A stretch of 64,000 nucleotides of DNA from Mesorhizobium loti (GTDB lineage Bacteria > Pseudomonadota > Alphaproteobacteria > Rhizobiales > Rhizobiaceae): positions 375,805 through 439,804 of the forward strand of contig NZ_QGGH01000001.1 of NCBI RefSeq assembly GCF_003148495.1, in the 5' to 3' direction. This document shows positions 36,073 to 45,985 of this stretch, one piece after another. Both the position numbers and the translations under genes were made by a program. Every line of letters begins with the position of its first letter. Position 1 is the stretch's first letter. The notes beneath the pieces are model-generated. The model did no database searches, had not been told where the DNA came from, and saw only the letters and a list, made by a program, of their open reading frames with translations.

Positions 36073-36093
36073 GCTTTGAAAAAGGAAAGGGGA

Positions 36094-37158
36094 ATGAGAA
36101 TGAGAACACTCAAGACACCAATGATCGCCGCGTTCGCGGCCGTTGCCATCACTGCACAGACGTTGGCCGCCACAGCTGCAGAACTCAATATCCTCACATG
36201 GGAGGGCTACGCAGCCGACAAGTTCATCTCCAAGTTCCAGACCGAATCCGGATGCAAGGTGACAGCTTCCTACGTCGGCTCGAATGACGATTTCGCGGCC
36301 AAGCTGGCGGCCGGTGGCGGTGTGTACGACATCATCACACCATCCCTCGACACGGTGCCGATGATGCGGCTTGCGGGCTTCGTACAGGCGATCGACACGG
36401 CCAAGGTCCAAGGCCATGACAGCATCTATCCGGAATTCTCAAAAAACAGCGACTTCGTGGCGGAGGGTGCAACCTGGGCCGTGCCCCTCGTTTGGGGGTC
36501 GGTGTCACTGATCTACAGGCCTGACAAGTTCACCACCAAACCGGACTCGATCTCGGTTCTCTTCGACCCGGCGTACAAGGGCAAGATTTCGTTGTGGGAC
36601 GACAAGTCAGCGATCTACTGGACAGCTCGCTATCTGGGCTACAACAACGTCTTCGACCTGACCGACGAGCAGCTGGACGCTGTCAAGGCGAAGCTGATCG
36701 AACAAAAGCCACTGATCCGCAAATACTGGGCGTCGGCCGGCGAATTGACCGAGTTGATGGCCAACCAGGAGGTGTACGTCTCCAACGCCTGGACCGGGCT
36801 TACGAGCAAGGACGTCAACAACCTCAAGAAGGGCTTCGAGGTCGTCGAGTTCACGCCGAAGGAAAAGGCCGAGGGCTGGATGGACTCAATGATGCTGGTC
36901 AAGGACACGCCCAACCAGGACTGCGCCTACAAGTTCATGTCCTTCATGCAGTCCGCGGACGGCCAGTGCGGCATCGCCGAATCCACTGGCTACTTCCCGG
37001 TCAATCCCAAGGCAGTGGAAAGCTGCATGAGCGACGAGCTCAAGAAGGAGCGCCAGGTCAACAATATCGAGTTCGTCAAGAGCCTCGTCATGTGGCAGCA
37101 GCCGAAACGCCTCGACAAGTATCTGGAAGTCTGGAACGCCGTGAAGGCCGCCCCCTGA
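36094..37158 (+). CDS. Polyamine-type ABC transporter substrate-binding protein (PotD/PotF family)
   Basis: Periplasmic protein with a Sec signal (TLKTPMIAAFAAVAITAQTLAATAA) and the PotD-type start LNILTWEGYAADKFISKFQTESGCKV. Later family segments: YDIITPSLDTVPMM, GKISLWDDKSAIYW and STGYFPVNPKA. Start at ATG 36094 (or 36100) after AAAGGAAAGGGG. 354 aa. Spermidine/putrescine-class proteins also bind amino-acid-like amines, so the ligand is not certain. First of five transport and catabolic genes. Confidence 0.88.
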   Translation: MRMRTLKTPMIAAFAAVAITAQTLAATAAELNILTWEGYAADKFISKFQTESGCKVTASYVGSNDDFAAKLAAGGGVYDIITPSLDTVPMMRLAGFVQAIDTAKVQGHDSIYPEFSKNSDFVAEGATWAVPLVWGSVSLIYRPDKFTTKPDSISVLFDPAYKGKISLWDDKSAIYWTARYLGYNNVFDLTDEQLDAVKAKLIEQKPLIRKYWASAGELTELMANQEVYVSNAWTGLTSKDVNNLKKGFEVVEFTPKEKAEGWMDSMMLVKDTPNQDCAYKFMSFMQSADGQCGIAESTGYFPVNPKAVESCMSDELKKERQVNNIEFVKSLVMWQQPKRLDKYLEVWNAVKAAP

Positions 37159-37168
37159 TCGAGCCGAC

Positions 37169-37193
37169 AGCGTGGCCCGACCGCGGCCACGCT
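37169..37193 (+). terminator. Intercistronic stem-loop after the binding-protein gene
   Basis: Perfect 9-bp arms AGCGTGGCC / GGCCACGCT around a 7-base loop, between the PotD-like stop (37158) and the ATPase start (37230). Same arrangement as at 3394 and 21660. Confidence 0.6.
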
Positions 37194-37229
37194 CGCCACT
37201 TACGAAACAATAAAAAGTCTGGGGAACCA

Positions 37230-38339
37230 ATGACTTCCAAATCGATCGTGGCGCTTGAAGGCGTTGCGAAAACCTATGGCGCCTTCACCGCCCTGCATCC
37301 GACCGACCTCGCCATCGCGGAAGGCGAGTTCGTCACGCTGCTCGGCCCCTCCGGTTGCGGCAAGACGACGACCCTGAGGCTGATTGGCGGCTTTGAACAG
37401 GCGAGCGCCGGCCGCATCTCGATCTCCGGCCAGGATGTCACCGAGCGCGCGCCCTATCATCGTCCCGTCAACACGGTTTTCCAGGACTATGCGCTGTTTC
37501 CCAACATGAGCGTGTCCGACAACATCGGCTATGGCCTCTCCGTCAAATCGAACAATGTCCCCAAGGCGGAGCGGGCAAAGCGTGTCGGCGAAGCCGTGAC
37601 TTTGGTAGGCTTGGAGGGGATGGCGCATCGCCGCCCCGGTGAACTGTCGGGTGGCCAACGTCAGCGCGTCGCAATGGCGAGAGCGATCGTGCGCCGGCCC
37701 CGAGTGCTGCTGCTGGACGAGCCGCTTTCGGCGCTCGACGTCAAGCTGCGCGAGGGCATGCAAGTCGAGCTCAAGCGCCTTCACCGCGAGCTTGGCATCA
37801 CCTTCCTGATGGTAACCCATGACCAGACCGAGGCGCTCGCGCTTTCCGATCGCATCGTCGTCATGAACCAGGGGCGCATCTCCCAGATCGGCTCGCCGAT
37901 CGAGCTCTATGACAATCCGGCCAATCCTTACGTGGCGGATTTCATTGGCGGGGCCAACCTCGTCCCGGCCGAACTGATCGGACGCGACGGCGACACGGCC
38001 GCGTTTCGCATCGGCAATGGCATGGTGGTGCGCTCCCGTCGGGCGACCGCGATGCGGGAACCTGGCAGAAGGATCACCCTTGGAATTCGACCGGAGCGCT
38101 TTGTCGCCGCGACGTCCGGAGCCACCAATTCGCTGGAATGCGTGATCAGGGAAAGCCTCTTCCATGGGGACCGCCTGCGTCTCGAACTGGGTCTGGACGG
38201 AATCACCATGCCTCTCTTCGCCGAGCTGCCCCGGACGGCCGTTTCATCTCCATCGGGGGTTGAACCTGGCAGCCACATTACCCTGCTGGTCGACCCGGAC
38301 GACGTCATGGTCTTCAACGCGAAGGAAGACCAGGAATGA
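37230..38339 (+). CDS. Polyamine-type ABC transporter ATP-binding protein (PotA family)
   Basis: 369-residue ATPase: Walker A GPSGCGKTT, Q-loop FQDYALFPNMS, signature LSGGQRQR, Walker B VLLLDEPLSALD, H-loop THDQTEA, then a TOBE domain (LGIRPERFVA). The start is the ATG at 37230 after GGGGA; the much longer open frame upstream belongs to the shadow of the previous gene. Its last codon overlaps the next permease start (ATGA at 38336). Confidence 0.92.
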   Translation: MTSKSIVALEGVAKTYGAFTALHPTDLAIAEGEFVTLLGPSGCGKTTTLRLIGGFEQASAGRISISGQDVTERAPYHRPVNTVFQDYALFPNMSVSDNIGYGLSVKSNNVPKAERAKRVGEAVTLVGLEGMAHRRPGELSGGQRQRVAMARAIVRRPRVLLLDEPLSALDVKLREGMQVELKRLHRELGITFLMVTHDQTEALALSDRIVVMNQGRISQIGSPIELYDNPANPYVADFIGGANLVPAELIGRDGDTAAFRIGNGMVVRSRRATAMREPGRRITLGIRPERFVAATSGATNSLECVIRESLFHGDRLRLELGLDGITMPLFAELPRTAVSSPSGVEPGSHITLLVDPDDVMVFNAKEDQE

Positions 38340-39205
38340 CGTTGACGCGCCGCACGCTTGCAAGCTTCCTTGCCCTGTTCTCGCTGCCACTGGCATGGGT
38401 TCTTCTCCTTCTTGTGGTTCCCTATGCCATCATGATTTCCGTCGGTTTCTGGACCCGGCAATTTCCTCTCTTCCATCCGGATTTTCAGTTCGGCAACTAC
38501 GTGCAGATCTTCTCCGACCCGCAATACACGACTGTGATTGTGAGGACGCTGAAGATCGCGACCTTCGTCACCTTGGGCGCCGTCATCCTGGGGTATCCGC
38601 TTGCTTATTTCCTGGTGTTCACCGTGAGATCGGCGGCACTTCGCAACCTTCTCTACATGTCGGTAATCGTGCCGCTCTGGGTGTCGTACCTGCTGCGCGC
38701 CTACACATGGAAGATCATTCTCGGCACTGACGGGGCGCTGAACTCGCTGCTGGTTTCAACTGGCATCGTCGATGCCCCACTCGACATCTTCCTCTATAAT
38801 CAGACCGCCATGGTGATCACGCTGGTCTACATTTTCGTGCCTTTCATGGTGATGCCGCTGTTTACGGTTCTGGACAACATTCCAAGACGTCTGATCGAGG
38901 CATCAGAGGATCTGGGCGTCGGTCCCTTCATGACCTTCTGGAAGGTGATCTTTCCACTTTCTCTGGGCGGCGTCATCGCTGGCGCCACGATGACGTTTTG
39001 CCTGGCCTTCGGCGACTTCGTTGCCCCTGTCCTCGTGGGCGGTCCCAATGGAACGATGGTTGCCAACTTGCTCCAGACGCAGTTCGGGACGGCCCTCAAC
39101 TGGCCGCTCGGATCCGCGCTGGCCACTGTGGTCCTGGCCCTTGTTTTGGTCCTTCTGCAGCTTTCGATGCGACTTGACCGTGCCGGTCGCGTCGATCTGG
39201 CATGA
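38336..39205 (+). CDS. Polyamine-type ABC transporter permease (PotB family)
   Basis: 289 aa with about six transmembrane helices; EAA loop RRLIEASEDLGVGPFMTFWKVIFPLSLGG. Starts inside the ATPase stop codon. Pairs with the permease at 39216. Confidence 0.92.
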   Translation: MTLTRRTLASFLALFSLPLAWVLLLLVVPYAIMISVGFWTRQFPLFHPDFQFGNYVQIFSDPQYTTVIVRTLKIATFVTLGAVILGYPLAYFLVFTVRSAALRNLLYMSVIVPLWVSYLLRAYTWKIILGTDGALNSLLVSTGIVDAPLDIFLYNQTAMVITLVYIFVPFMVMPLFTVLDNIPRRLIEASEDLGVGPFMTFWKVIFPLSLGGVIAGATMTFCLAFGDFVAPVLVGGPNGTMVANLLQTQFGTALNWPLGSALATVVLALVLVLLQLSMRLDRAGRVDLA

Positions 39206-39215
39206 GGAGGCCGAC

Positions 39216-40004
39216 GTGAATGCACTAAGATGGTGGCAAAAGGGCATGGTGGGCGTCAGCCTCGCGGTGCTCGCCTTTCTGTATCTGCCGATCGTCATCC
39301 TGGTCGTCTTTTCCTTCAACGACAGCAAGGTCACGTCCTTTCCCCTGGCTGGCTTCACGCTTCACTGGTACGAGGCGTTCCTCTCCAACGAACAGATGCT
39401 GCGCGCGCTGTCGAACAGCCTCGTGGTCGCCTCGTTCGCGACGGCGCTCAGCGTCGTCATCGGCGTGGCCGCCGCGCTCGCGCTCGACCGCTACGAGTTC
39501 CCCGGCAAGCGGCTTTTTCAGAACGCAATCCTGCTGCCGCTCAGCCTTCCAGGCATCGTCACGGGCATCGCCATGCTGAACTTCTACAAGCAGATCGGTA
39601 TCCCACAAAGCCTGACGGCGGTGGTGATCGGTCACGCCACGGCGCTACTCGGCGTTGTCGTCTCACAAGTGATGGCGCGTCTCGCCAAGCTTAATCGCCG
39701 GCAGCTCGAGGCGTCCGCCGACCTGGGGGCGACCTCTGTCGAGACCTTCCGGCGCGTGACCCTCCCAGCCATCAGAAGTTCGATCTTCGGCTCCGCGCTG
39801 CTGTGCTTCACCCTGTCCTTCGACGAGATACCCGTCACCTATTTCTTGACCGGGCGCGAGGTCACGCTGCCGATCTACATCTATTCGACGCTGCGGCGCG
39901 GCATCACGCCCGAGATCAACGCCGTCGGAACAGTGATCGTCGCTGTGTCCTTCGTCCTCATCATCCTCTCGGTCACGCTGCTGCGCGACCGCCGTGAATC
40001 ATAG
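39216..40004 (+). CDS. Polyamine-type ABC transporter permease (PotC family)
   Basis: 262 aa, about six transmembrane helices; EAA loop RRQLEASADLGATSVETFRRVTLPAIRSSI. The frame is open well back into the previous gene, but the start is the GTG at 39216 (VNALRWWQKG), which has TGAGGAGG 6-8 bases upstream. Completes the channel with 38336-39205. Confidence 0.92.
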   Translation: MNALRWWQKGMVGVSLAVLAFLYLPIVILVVFSFNDSKVTSFPLAGFTLHWYEAFLSNEQMLRALSNSLVVASFATALSVVIGVAAALALDRYEFPGKRLFQNAILLPLSLPGIVTGIAMLNFYKQIGIPQSLTAVVIGHATALLGVVVSQVMARLAKLNRRQLEASADLGATSVETFRRVTLPAIRSSIFGSALLCFTLSFDEIPVTYFLTGREVTLPIYIYSTLRRGITPEINAVGTVIVAVSFVLIILSVTLLRDRRES

Positions 40005-40024
40005 TCCATTGAAGGGAGATCAGC

Positions 40025-41530
40025 ATGGATGCCTCGACCTATACCCACGACTTCTGGCGGACCAAGGCCGGGTCGCTTGAATTCCGCACGCAGCACTTCA
40101 TCGATGGAGCCTATGTTGGCTCCGTCGACGGACGAACCTTCCCGACGATCAACCCGGCGACCGGCGAGACGATCGCGGACGTCGCCCGCGGTGGCGAGGC
40201 CGAGATCGACCGTGCGGTGATCGCGGCTCGCAAGGCGTTCAAGTCAGGTGTGTGGTCGCGTATGGACCCACGCGGTCGGATGGCGGTACTTGAGAAATTC
40301 TCTGGCCTCATCGCATCCAATGCCGAGGAGTTCGCGATCCTTGACAGTCTCGACATGGGCAAACCCGTGATGGACATGATAAACATCGACATCCCCGGAT
40401 CGGTCATGTCCCTGAAGTTCTTCTCCGAAACGATCGACAAGATCGAAGGCGCGGTGACCGCGACGACGGCCAGCGCGTTGCACTACATCCTCAGGCAGCC
40501 CCTGGGCGTGGTCGGCTTGATCGTGCCTTGGAACTATCCATTGATGATGGCGGCCTGGAAACTCGGCCCGGCCCTGGCGACCGGTAACTCCGTCGTTCTG
40601 AAGCCGGCTGAACAATCCCCATTGTCGGCAAACCTGCTTGCAGAACTCTTCATCGAAGCGGGCGGTCCTCCAGGCGTTCTCAATGTGGTCCACGGTCTTG
40701 GCGAGGAAGCGGGAAAGGCGCTCGCTCTTCACAACGACGTCGACAAGATCGGCTTCACGGGCTCCACGGAAGTCGGCAAGCTGCTGATGATCTACTCTGG
40801 ACAGTCGAACATGAAGCGGGTCAGCACCGAATGTGGCGGCAAGACCCCGCAAATCATCCTCGGCGACTTCGACGATCTCGACACCGCCGTTACCTATGCC
40901 GTCAACGGTATCTATGGCAACCAGGGCGAGGTCTGCAACGCCGGATCGCGCATCCTGGTCGACAGGAGCATCCACGACGATTTCGTCGAACGGTTTGCCG
41001 CCCGCACCAAGCAGAGCTTCGTGCTCGGCGATCCGCTCGATCCATCGACCACCATTGGGCCACTCGTCACCGCATCGCACCAGAAGCGGGTGCTGAGCTA
41101 CATCGACATCGGCCGGCAGGAAGGGGCTTCGCTGAGGTTCGGCGGGGGCACGCTGGCGTCCGCGCCATCGGGAGCCTATGTCGAGCCGACGCTGTTCACG
41201 GGCGTCAACAACAACATGCGGATCGCGCGCGAGGAAATCTTCGGGCCCGTAGCGACCATCATTCCCGTAGACGGGGCCGAGGACGCAATCGCAATCGCCA
41301 ACGATTCCATCTACGGCCTGGCGGCATCCATATGGACACGCGACATTTCGAAAGCCCACACGTTCGCTCGTGACATCGAAGCCGGCGTCGTCTGGGTCAA
41401 CTGCTTCGACCATGGCGACATGACTTCGATCTGGGGTGGGTACAAGCAGACCGGCAACGGGCGCGACAAGTGCCTCGAAGCGCTGTCACAGTACACGCAG
41501 ACCAAGTCGGTGTGGGTAAACCTGGGCTGA
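40025..41530 (+). CDS. NAD(P)-dependent aldehyde dehydrogenase, PuuC-like
   Basis: Oxidises an aldehyde to its acid, probably an aminoaldehyde from polyamine breakdown. The start pattern with a W-x-x-K-A element and the end GGYKQTGNGRDKCLEALSQYTQTKSVWVNLG resemble gamma-glutamyl-gamma-aminobutyraldehyde dehydrogenase PuuC. Catalytic Glu is in STECGGKTPQ and catalytic Cys in NQGEVCNAGSR. 501 aa, normal. GAAGGGAG precedes the ATG. It ends the transport operon, supporting an amine substrate. Other small aldehydes remain possible. Confidence 0.88.
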   Translation: MDASTYTHDFWRTKAGSLEFRTQHFIDGAYVGSVDGRTFPTINPATGETIADVARGGEAEIDRAVIAARKAFKSGVWSRMDPRGRMAVLEKFSGLIASNAEEFAILDSLDMGKPVMDMINIDIPGSVMSLKFFSETIDKIEGAVTATTASALHYILRQPLGVVGLIVPWNYPLMMAAWKLGPALATGNSVVLKPAEQSPLSANLLAELFIEAGGPPGVLNVVHGLGEEAGKALALHNDVDKIGFTGSTEVGKLLMIYSGQSNMKRVSTECGGKTPQIILGDFDDLDTAVTYAVNGIYGNQGEVCNAGSRILVDRSIHDDFVERFAARTKQSFVLGDPLDPSTTIGPLVTASHQKRVLSYIDIGRQEGASLRFGGGTLASAPSGAYVEPTLFTGVNNNMRIAREEIFGPVATIIPVDGAEDAIAIANDSIYGLAASIWTRDISKAHTFARDIEAGVVWVNCFDHGDMTSIWGGYKQTGNGRDKCLEALSQYTQTKSVWVNLG

Positions 41531-41538
41531 GATATCGA

Positions 41539-41572
41539 AAGGCCGCCGTCGCCTGCGGGACGGAGCGGCCTT
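41539..41572 (+). terminator. Terminator-like hairpin after the aldehyde dehydrogenase gene
   Basis: Outer arms AAGGCCG / CGGCCTT and inner arms CCGTC / GACGG with a two-base bulge, starting 9 bases after the stop codon. Only a short T-C tract follows. Separates this operon from the convergent SDR gene. Confidence 0.55.
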
Positions 41573-41650
41573 CTCGCCTTGGCTGAAATCGCAACGACTG
41601 AATGAAAACTGCCAACCGCGATCGTTTGTGGGCTGACCCAGACGGGGCGC

Positions 41651-42385
41651 TCAGGAACTCATGTACCAGCCGCCATTGATGTTGATCGTCTGCCCGGTGA
41701 TGTAGCCGTTCCGTGCAAGGTTGACGGCAACCGAGGCGACTTCGTCCGGCTGGCCGAAACGACCAACGGGGATCAGCGTTGGTTTGATTGCAGGATTGTT
41801 CGTGATCATGTCCGTCTCGATCAACGCCGGAGCAAGGACATTGGCGGTGATGCCTTCCTTGGCAAGGGCGTTGGCGTAGTAGTGAGCGAGACCGATGAGA
41901 CCAGCCTTGCTGGCGGCATAGTGGGGACCGATGATGCCGCCGGTTTGCGCAGCGATCGAAGAGATAAAGATGAGGCGGCCCCACTTGCGCCGCCGCATCT
42001 CCGGCAGCGCCGTTTGGGTGGTGTGGAAAGCGGGACTCAGGTTGACCTGAAGGGATCGCTCCCAATCTTGCCCTGATACCTGGTCGATCGTCCTGGAGGG
42101 ATTGATCCCCGCATTGTTGACGAGCACGTCGATCGATCCCAGGGAAGCCCCCACCATCCGCACGAGTTCCGCGGCCCGCGCTGGATCGGAAAGATCGGCG
42201 CCGATGGCCACGGCCCTGCGGCCTTTGGCCTTTATCTCATCGACGACAGCGTCGGCGGATTGTTTGTCGGCATTGAAGTGAACTGCGACGTCGCACCCTT
42301 CATTGGCCAGACCAAGGGCGATTTCCCGGCCAAGGCCCCGCGAGCCGCCGGTAACAAGTGCGACCTTGGAAGTTAGATTGTCCAT
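41651..42385 (-). CDS. Short-chain dehydrogenase/reductase (SDR), FabG-like
   Basis: NAD(P)-dependent alcohol dehydrogenase, 244 aa. Cofactor motif TGGSRGLG, NNAG, catalytic Ser in FISSIAAQTGG and YxxxK as YAASKAG. It starts 10 bases after the ABC ATPase gene and ends the importer operon 45947-41651. Likely oxidises a hydroxyl of the imported sugar or polyol. One of four SDRs in this cluster. Confidence 0.9.
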   Translation of the reverse strand: MDNLTSKVALVTGGSRGLGREIALGLANEGCDVAVHFNADKQSADAVVDEIKAKGRRAVAIGADLSDPARAAELVRMVGASLGSIDVLVNNAGINPSRTIDQVSGQDWERSLQVNLSPAFHTTQTALPEMRRRKWGRLIFISSIAAQTGGIIGPHYAASKAGLIGLAHYYANALAKEGITANVLAPALIETDMITNNPAIKPTLIPVGRFGQPDEVASVAVNLARNGYITGQTININGGWYMSS

Positions 42386-42394
42386 GCTGCTGCC

Positions 42395-43954
42395 TCAACC
42401 AATCAACAAATCTGCGAACCGCTCGGGCGGGTTCATGACACGCTCCACCAACATGTCCTCGGTGACGTGCTCTGCTGCAAGATCGCCGGTCACCTCGCCT
42501 TGGTAGATGGTGACGATCCTGTGGCTCAAACCAATGATCTCGGGCATTTCGGAGGAAATGAGGATGACCGCGAGGCCGCTCTCGGCGAGTTCGCCGATCA
42601 GGGCATGCACTTCTGCTTTCGCATTGACATCAATGCCCCGGGTCGGCTCGTCGAGGATCAGAAGCTTGGGCGCCGTCGCCATCCATTTGGCAAGAACGAT
42701 CTTCTGCTGGTTTCCACCACTGAGCGTTCCGACACGGGTCTTGGCGGTAGACACTTTGATCTCGAGACGTTCGCGATACTTCTCGAAGATCGACTGTTCT
42801 TTGATCGTATCCATGAAGCCGAAGCGGACCAGCCGGCGCAACGACGCCATGCTGGTGTTGTCGCGCGCTCCCAATCCAAGGACCAAGCCCTGTTCCTTGC
42901 GGTCTTCCGGTACGAAGCCGATGCCAAGCCGCACGGCATCTTTGGGAGAGCTGATTTCCCGCAATTGGCCGCACCATGACAATTTGCCCGAAGTGATTTT
43001 GCGCAAGCCGAAAACCGCTTCCATGAGCTCTGATCGTCCGGCCCCGACGAGCCCGTACAAACCGACTATTTCTCCAGCGCGGATACTGAGATCGACGGTC
43101 TTTGCGGAGCCGCCCACACCGAAGCCCTCAAGGCGGAGAACTTCTTCGCCGATCCGGCGCCGCGCGCGATGAAAATAGCTGTCGAGCGAGCGACCGATCA
43201 TGAGGCGCGTGATCTCGCGCTCTGTGATCTTTTCGCCAGATAGCGTGCCGGTGACCTTTCCGTCACGCAGGACCGTCACCCTGTCGGCAAGCGTCAGCAC
43301 CTCTTTCATCTTGTGCGATATGTAGACGATGCCGACACCGCGCTTTTTCAAGCGGTCGATCGTGACGAAAAGTGCCTCGGCCTCCTGGTTGGTGAGCGCC
43401 CCTGTCGGTTCGTCGAAAATGACGACCGAGCAATTGAACGCCGTAGCCCTCGCGATCTCGACCATTTGCTGGCGCGCGAGCGACAGGTCGCCCACAATGG
43501 CATGCGCATCGAGATCGTACCCACAATCTTCAAGAACGTGTTCGGCATCGCGGTAGAGTTTTTTCGTATCGAGGCGGCCGCCCCGCAGCTTCGGGAAATC
43601 GCCGAGGAAGATATTTTCGGCAACGCTCAATTCCGGGACAAGCGAAATTTCTTGGTGGATGAGAAGGATGCCGCGACGCTTGGCATCCATGGGGCTGGCG
43701 AAAGTCACCGTTTCGCCGCGATAGCTTATCGTACCGCTGTCTTGCGGGAAACTTCCGGCCATGACGCGCATGAGCGTACTTTTACCGGCGCCGTTTTCGC
43801 CGCATAGTGCATGCACTTCGCCCGGCAGCACGTCGAACGTGACGTCCGAAAGCGCAATCACGCCCGGAAATGTCCTTCCGACGCCTTCGAGTGAAATGAT
43901 CGCCCCCTGCGTTGCTTCGGGCTGCGATTGCAATGGTTGCGGCGCAATCGACAT
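42395..43954 (-). CDS. Sugar ABC transporter ATP-binding protein (RbsA type, two ATPase domains)
   Basis: 519 aa. First domain: Walker [10 protein letters not shown], Walker B VVIFDEPTGALT, H-loop ISHKM. Second: degenerate P-loop GLVGAGRSE, signature LSGGNQQK, Walker [13 protein letters not shown]. The open frame extends to 44206, but the ATG at 43954 (MSIAPQPL) has GGGAGG 8 bases upstream. Energises the two permeases encoded just upstream. Confidence 0.94.
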   Translation of the reverse strand: MSIAPQPLQSQPEATQGAIISLEGVGRTFPGVIALSDVTFDVLPGEVHALCGENGAGKSTLMRVMAGSFPQDSGTISYRGETVTFASPMDAKRRGILLIHQEISLVPELSVAENIFLGDFPKLRGGRLDTKKLYRDAEHVLEDCGYDLDAHAIVGDLSLARQQMVEIARATAFNCSVVIFDEPTGALTNQEAEALFVTIDRLKKRGVGIVYISHKMKEVLTLADRVTVLRDGKVTGTLSGEKITEREITRLMIGRSLDSYFHRARRRIGEEVLRLEGFGVGGSAKTVDLSIRAGEIVGLYGLVGAGRSELMEAVFGLRKITSGKLSWCGQLREISSPKDAVRLGIGFVPEDRKEQGLVLGLGARDNTSMASLRRLVRFGFMDTIKEQSIFEKYRERLEIKVSTAKTRVGTLSGGNQQKIVLAKWMATAPKLLILDEPTRGIDVNAKAEVHALIGELAESGLAVILISSEMPEIIGLSHRIVTIYQGEVTGDLAAEHVTEDMLVERVMNPPERFADLLIG

Positions 43955-43983
43955 CTGAGAGCCTCCCTTGATTGGCGCGAGCG

Positions 43984-45000
43984 TCATTCGGCTGTCTTGC
44001 TTGCACGGTTGAGCTGTCTGTCCAGAACGAGCGCTGCGATCAGCGCCAACCCCATGATGCCCGGGATGTAGAAGGGGGCAACGTGAAGCATGTTGAGGCC
44101 GTTGCGCAGGATGGCCAGTGCCAGCACCGCCGCGAATGTTCCGATCAGGTCGCCCTTGCCGCCGCGCAGACGGGTGCCGCCGAGGACGACAGCGATCACT
44201 GCCCACAACTCATAATCCTTGCCGTAGCTGGGCGTGGCCGCTCCCAGGTTGGCCGCCATGGCGACCCCACATATCGCCGCCATCAATCCGCAGATGATGA
44301 AGTTGATCACGACATGCCGCGACACGGGAATCCCGGCATTTGTCGATGCCGATCGGCTTCCGCCAATGGCGTAGGTATTCCTGCCGTGCACGGTACGCCG
44401 AAGCATCCATTGGAAACACAACACGGCAGTCAGAAATATAAAGGGGATCAGCGTGACCGGGCCGACATGCAACATGGTGAGGTCGTACAGCTGTTCGTCG
44501 ATCGCCGACAAGGAGGTGTCGCCGGCGTACAGGAACGCCAAACCCCTCGTGCCAATCATCCCAGCGAGCGTTATGATGAACGAGCTGACACCCAGGCGCT
44601 CAACGGCGAGCCCGTTCAGGAGGCCAAGACAGAGGCCGCTACCTAACGCTACGGCAATCGCGCCTGCCAACCCGATCTGCTCTTGCATGCCGATGACGAG
44701 ACAAGACGAGAGGCCGACGACCGCCCCGACGCTGAGGTCGATGTTTCCACTGATGATGACGGGAGTGAGGCCGGTGGCAAGCAGACCGACCAGCGCGCAC
44801 TGGAAGAGCACATTCGACAGGTTGTAGGCCGTCAGAAAGTGTGAGGTGGTCACGGAAAAGAAAATGAAGAGCCCCAGACCGAGCAGCCAGACGGGGTTTC
44901 GGGCCAGGTATCTCACGGATTCCACGAGCCTCATTCCTGCATGAGGGCCGTGCGCTGCCTCTTGCCGGCTGCTTGCCATTTTGATGTCCCCGATGCTCAT
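43984..45000 (-). CDS. Sugar ABC transporter permease (RbsC type)
   Basis: 338 aa, 8-10 hydrophobic segments, with ISGNIDLSVGAVVGLSS and GGTRLRGGKGDLIGT motifs. ATG 45000 overlaps the stop of the upstream permease (ATGA). The first 30 residues are hydrophilic, so a later ATG at 44979 is also possible. Forms a heterodimer with the next permease. Confidence 0.93.
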   Translation of the reverse strand: MSIGDIKMASSRQEAAHGPHAGMRLVESVRYLARNPVWLLGLGLFIFFSVTTSHFLTAYNLSNVLFQCALVGLLATGLTPVIISGNIDLSVGAVVGLSSCLVIGMQEQIGLAGAIAVALGSGLCLGLLNGLAVERLGVSSFIITLAGMIGTRGLAFLYAGDTSLSAIDEQLYDLTMLHVGPVTLIPFIFLTAVLCFQWMLRRTVHGRNTYAIGGSRSASTNAGIPVSRHVVINFIICGLMAAICGVAMAANLGAATPSYGKDYELWAVIAVVLGGTRLRGGKGDLIGTFAAVLALAILRNGLNMLHVAPFYIPGIMGLALIAALVLDRQLNRASKTAE

Positions 45001-45947
45001 GCGAGAACCCTACCGCGCCGGGAGGCTACGTCCGCCCATACGACACCGATAATCACGACCCACGAAACCAGCCACTGCACGTAATAAGGCAGGCCGATGA
45101 GCAGGAGCGCGTTTTGTATAAATCCCAACAGGACCACGCCAATAATGGTGCGGCCGATACCGCCGTCACCGCCGGCCAGGCTTGTCCCTCCGAGGATAAC
45201 CGCCGACAGCACCTGCAGCTCGAGGCCTGAACCAGAGTTGTTTTGCGCTGCCATCACCCGTGAGCTGAAGACGATGGCCGCCATCCCCGTCAACGTGCCG
45301 GAAATCATATAGCAAGTGAAAAGCACCTGCCTGGCGGCTATGGATGAGAAGCGACTGGCGATCTCGTTGCCACCGACGGAGAAGACCTCCCTGCCGAACC
45401 GGGTCATTCCAAGCAGGATTGCGGTCAATGCCGCAAGCAGGAGAAAGATCAGCACCGGGATCGGGACGTCGAGCAGGTAGCCGCGGCCGATCACCGCGAA
45501 CCACGTAGCCTCAGGCCGATCGATGAGGGCATTCTGTCCGCTCGTCCAAACGAGGGCGACCGCCTGGAGAACCGAAAGCATGCCAAGAGTGGCAATCAAT
45601 GAGTTCAGCCGAAGGATCGCGACGAGGAACCCATTTATGCACCCGACCACCAAGCCGATGATGATCGGGACAGTGACCGCGGCGACGGGCGATATCTCGT
45701 CGTGAAGTGTGATTGCCACCACGGCGCAAAGCGACAGAAGCGAACCCACGGTCAGGTCCAGGCGGCCGGCTATGACCACGAATGTCACGCCAAGGGCAAT
45801 TATCCCCGTCACGGATATCTGCCTCAGCATCTGGGTGATGTTGTCGAAGCTGAACAGGCCCGGCACCGTCGCGCCACCCGTCAGGAGGACCAGCACGGCT
45901 GCCGCGATCAGCAGCTGGCGCGCGGATGGCCGACCGATGTCTTTCAT
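44997..45947 (-). CDS. Sugar ABC transporter permease (RbsC type)
   Basis: 316 aa, 8-10 hydrophobic segments, with VIAGRLDLTVGSLLSL and GGTSLAGGDGGIGRT motifs. First gene of the operon 45947-41651; the GntR-type operator candidate at 45986-46006 is 39 bp upstream. Two different permeases in one RbsABC-type system suggest a heterodimeric channel. Confidence 0.93.
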   Translation of the reverse strand: MKDIGRPSARQLLIAAAVLVLLTGGATVPGLFSFDNITQMLRQISVTGIIALGVTFVVIAGRLDLTVGSLLSLCAVVAITLHDEISPVAAVTVPIIIGLVVGCINGFLVAILRLNSLIATLGMLSVLQAVALVWTSGQNALIDRPEATWFAVIGRGYLLDVPIPVLIFLLLAALTAILLGMTRFGREVFSVGGNEIASRFSSIAARQVLFTCYMISGTLTGMAAIVFSSRVMAAQNNSGSGLELQVLSAVILGGTSLAGGDGGIGRTIIGVVLLGFIQNALLLIGLPYYVQWLVSWVVIIGVVWADVASRRGRVLA

Positions 45948-45985
45948 ATGCTTCTCCCCGGCGACCGCGTCCCTTCAAGGTCCAA

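Noticed and set aside
33015..36093. A sigma-54 promoter (-24/-12) expected near a sigma-54-activator-type gene.
   Set aside because: No TGGCAC-N5-TTGC-like element found upstream of the PAS gene or the transport operon, consistent with the missing GAFTGA loop.
36594..37229. An apparent N-terminal extension of the PotA-like ATPase.
   Set aside because: It is the shifted frame of the PotD-like gene. The ATPase has its own ribosome-binding site and starts at 37230.
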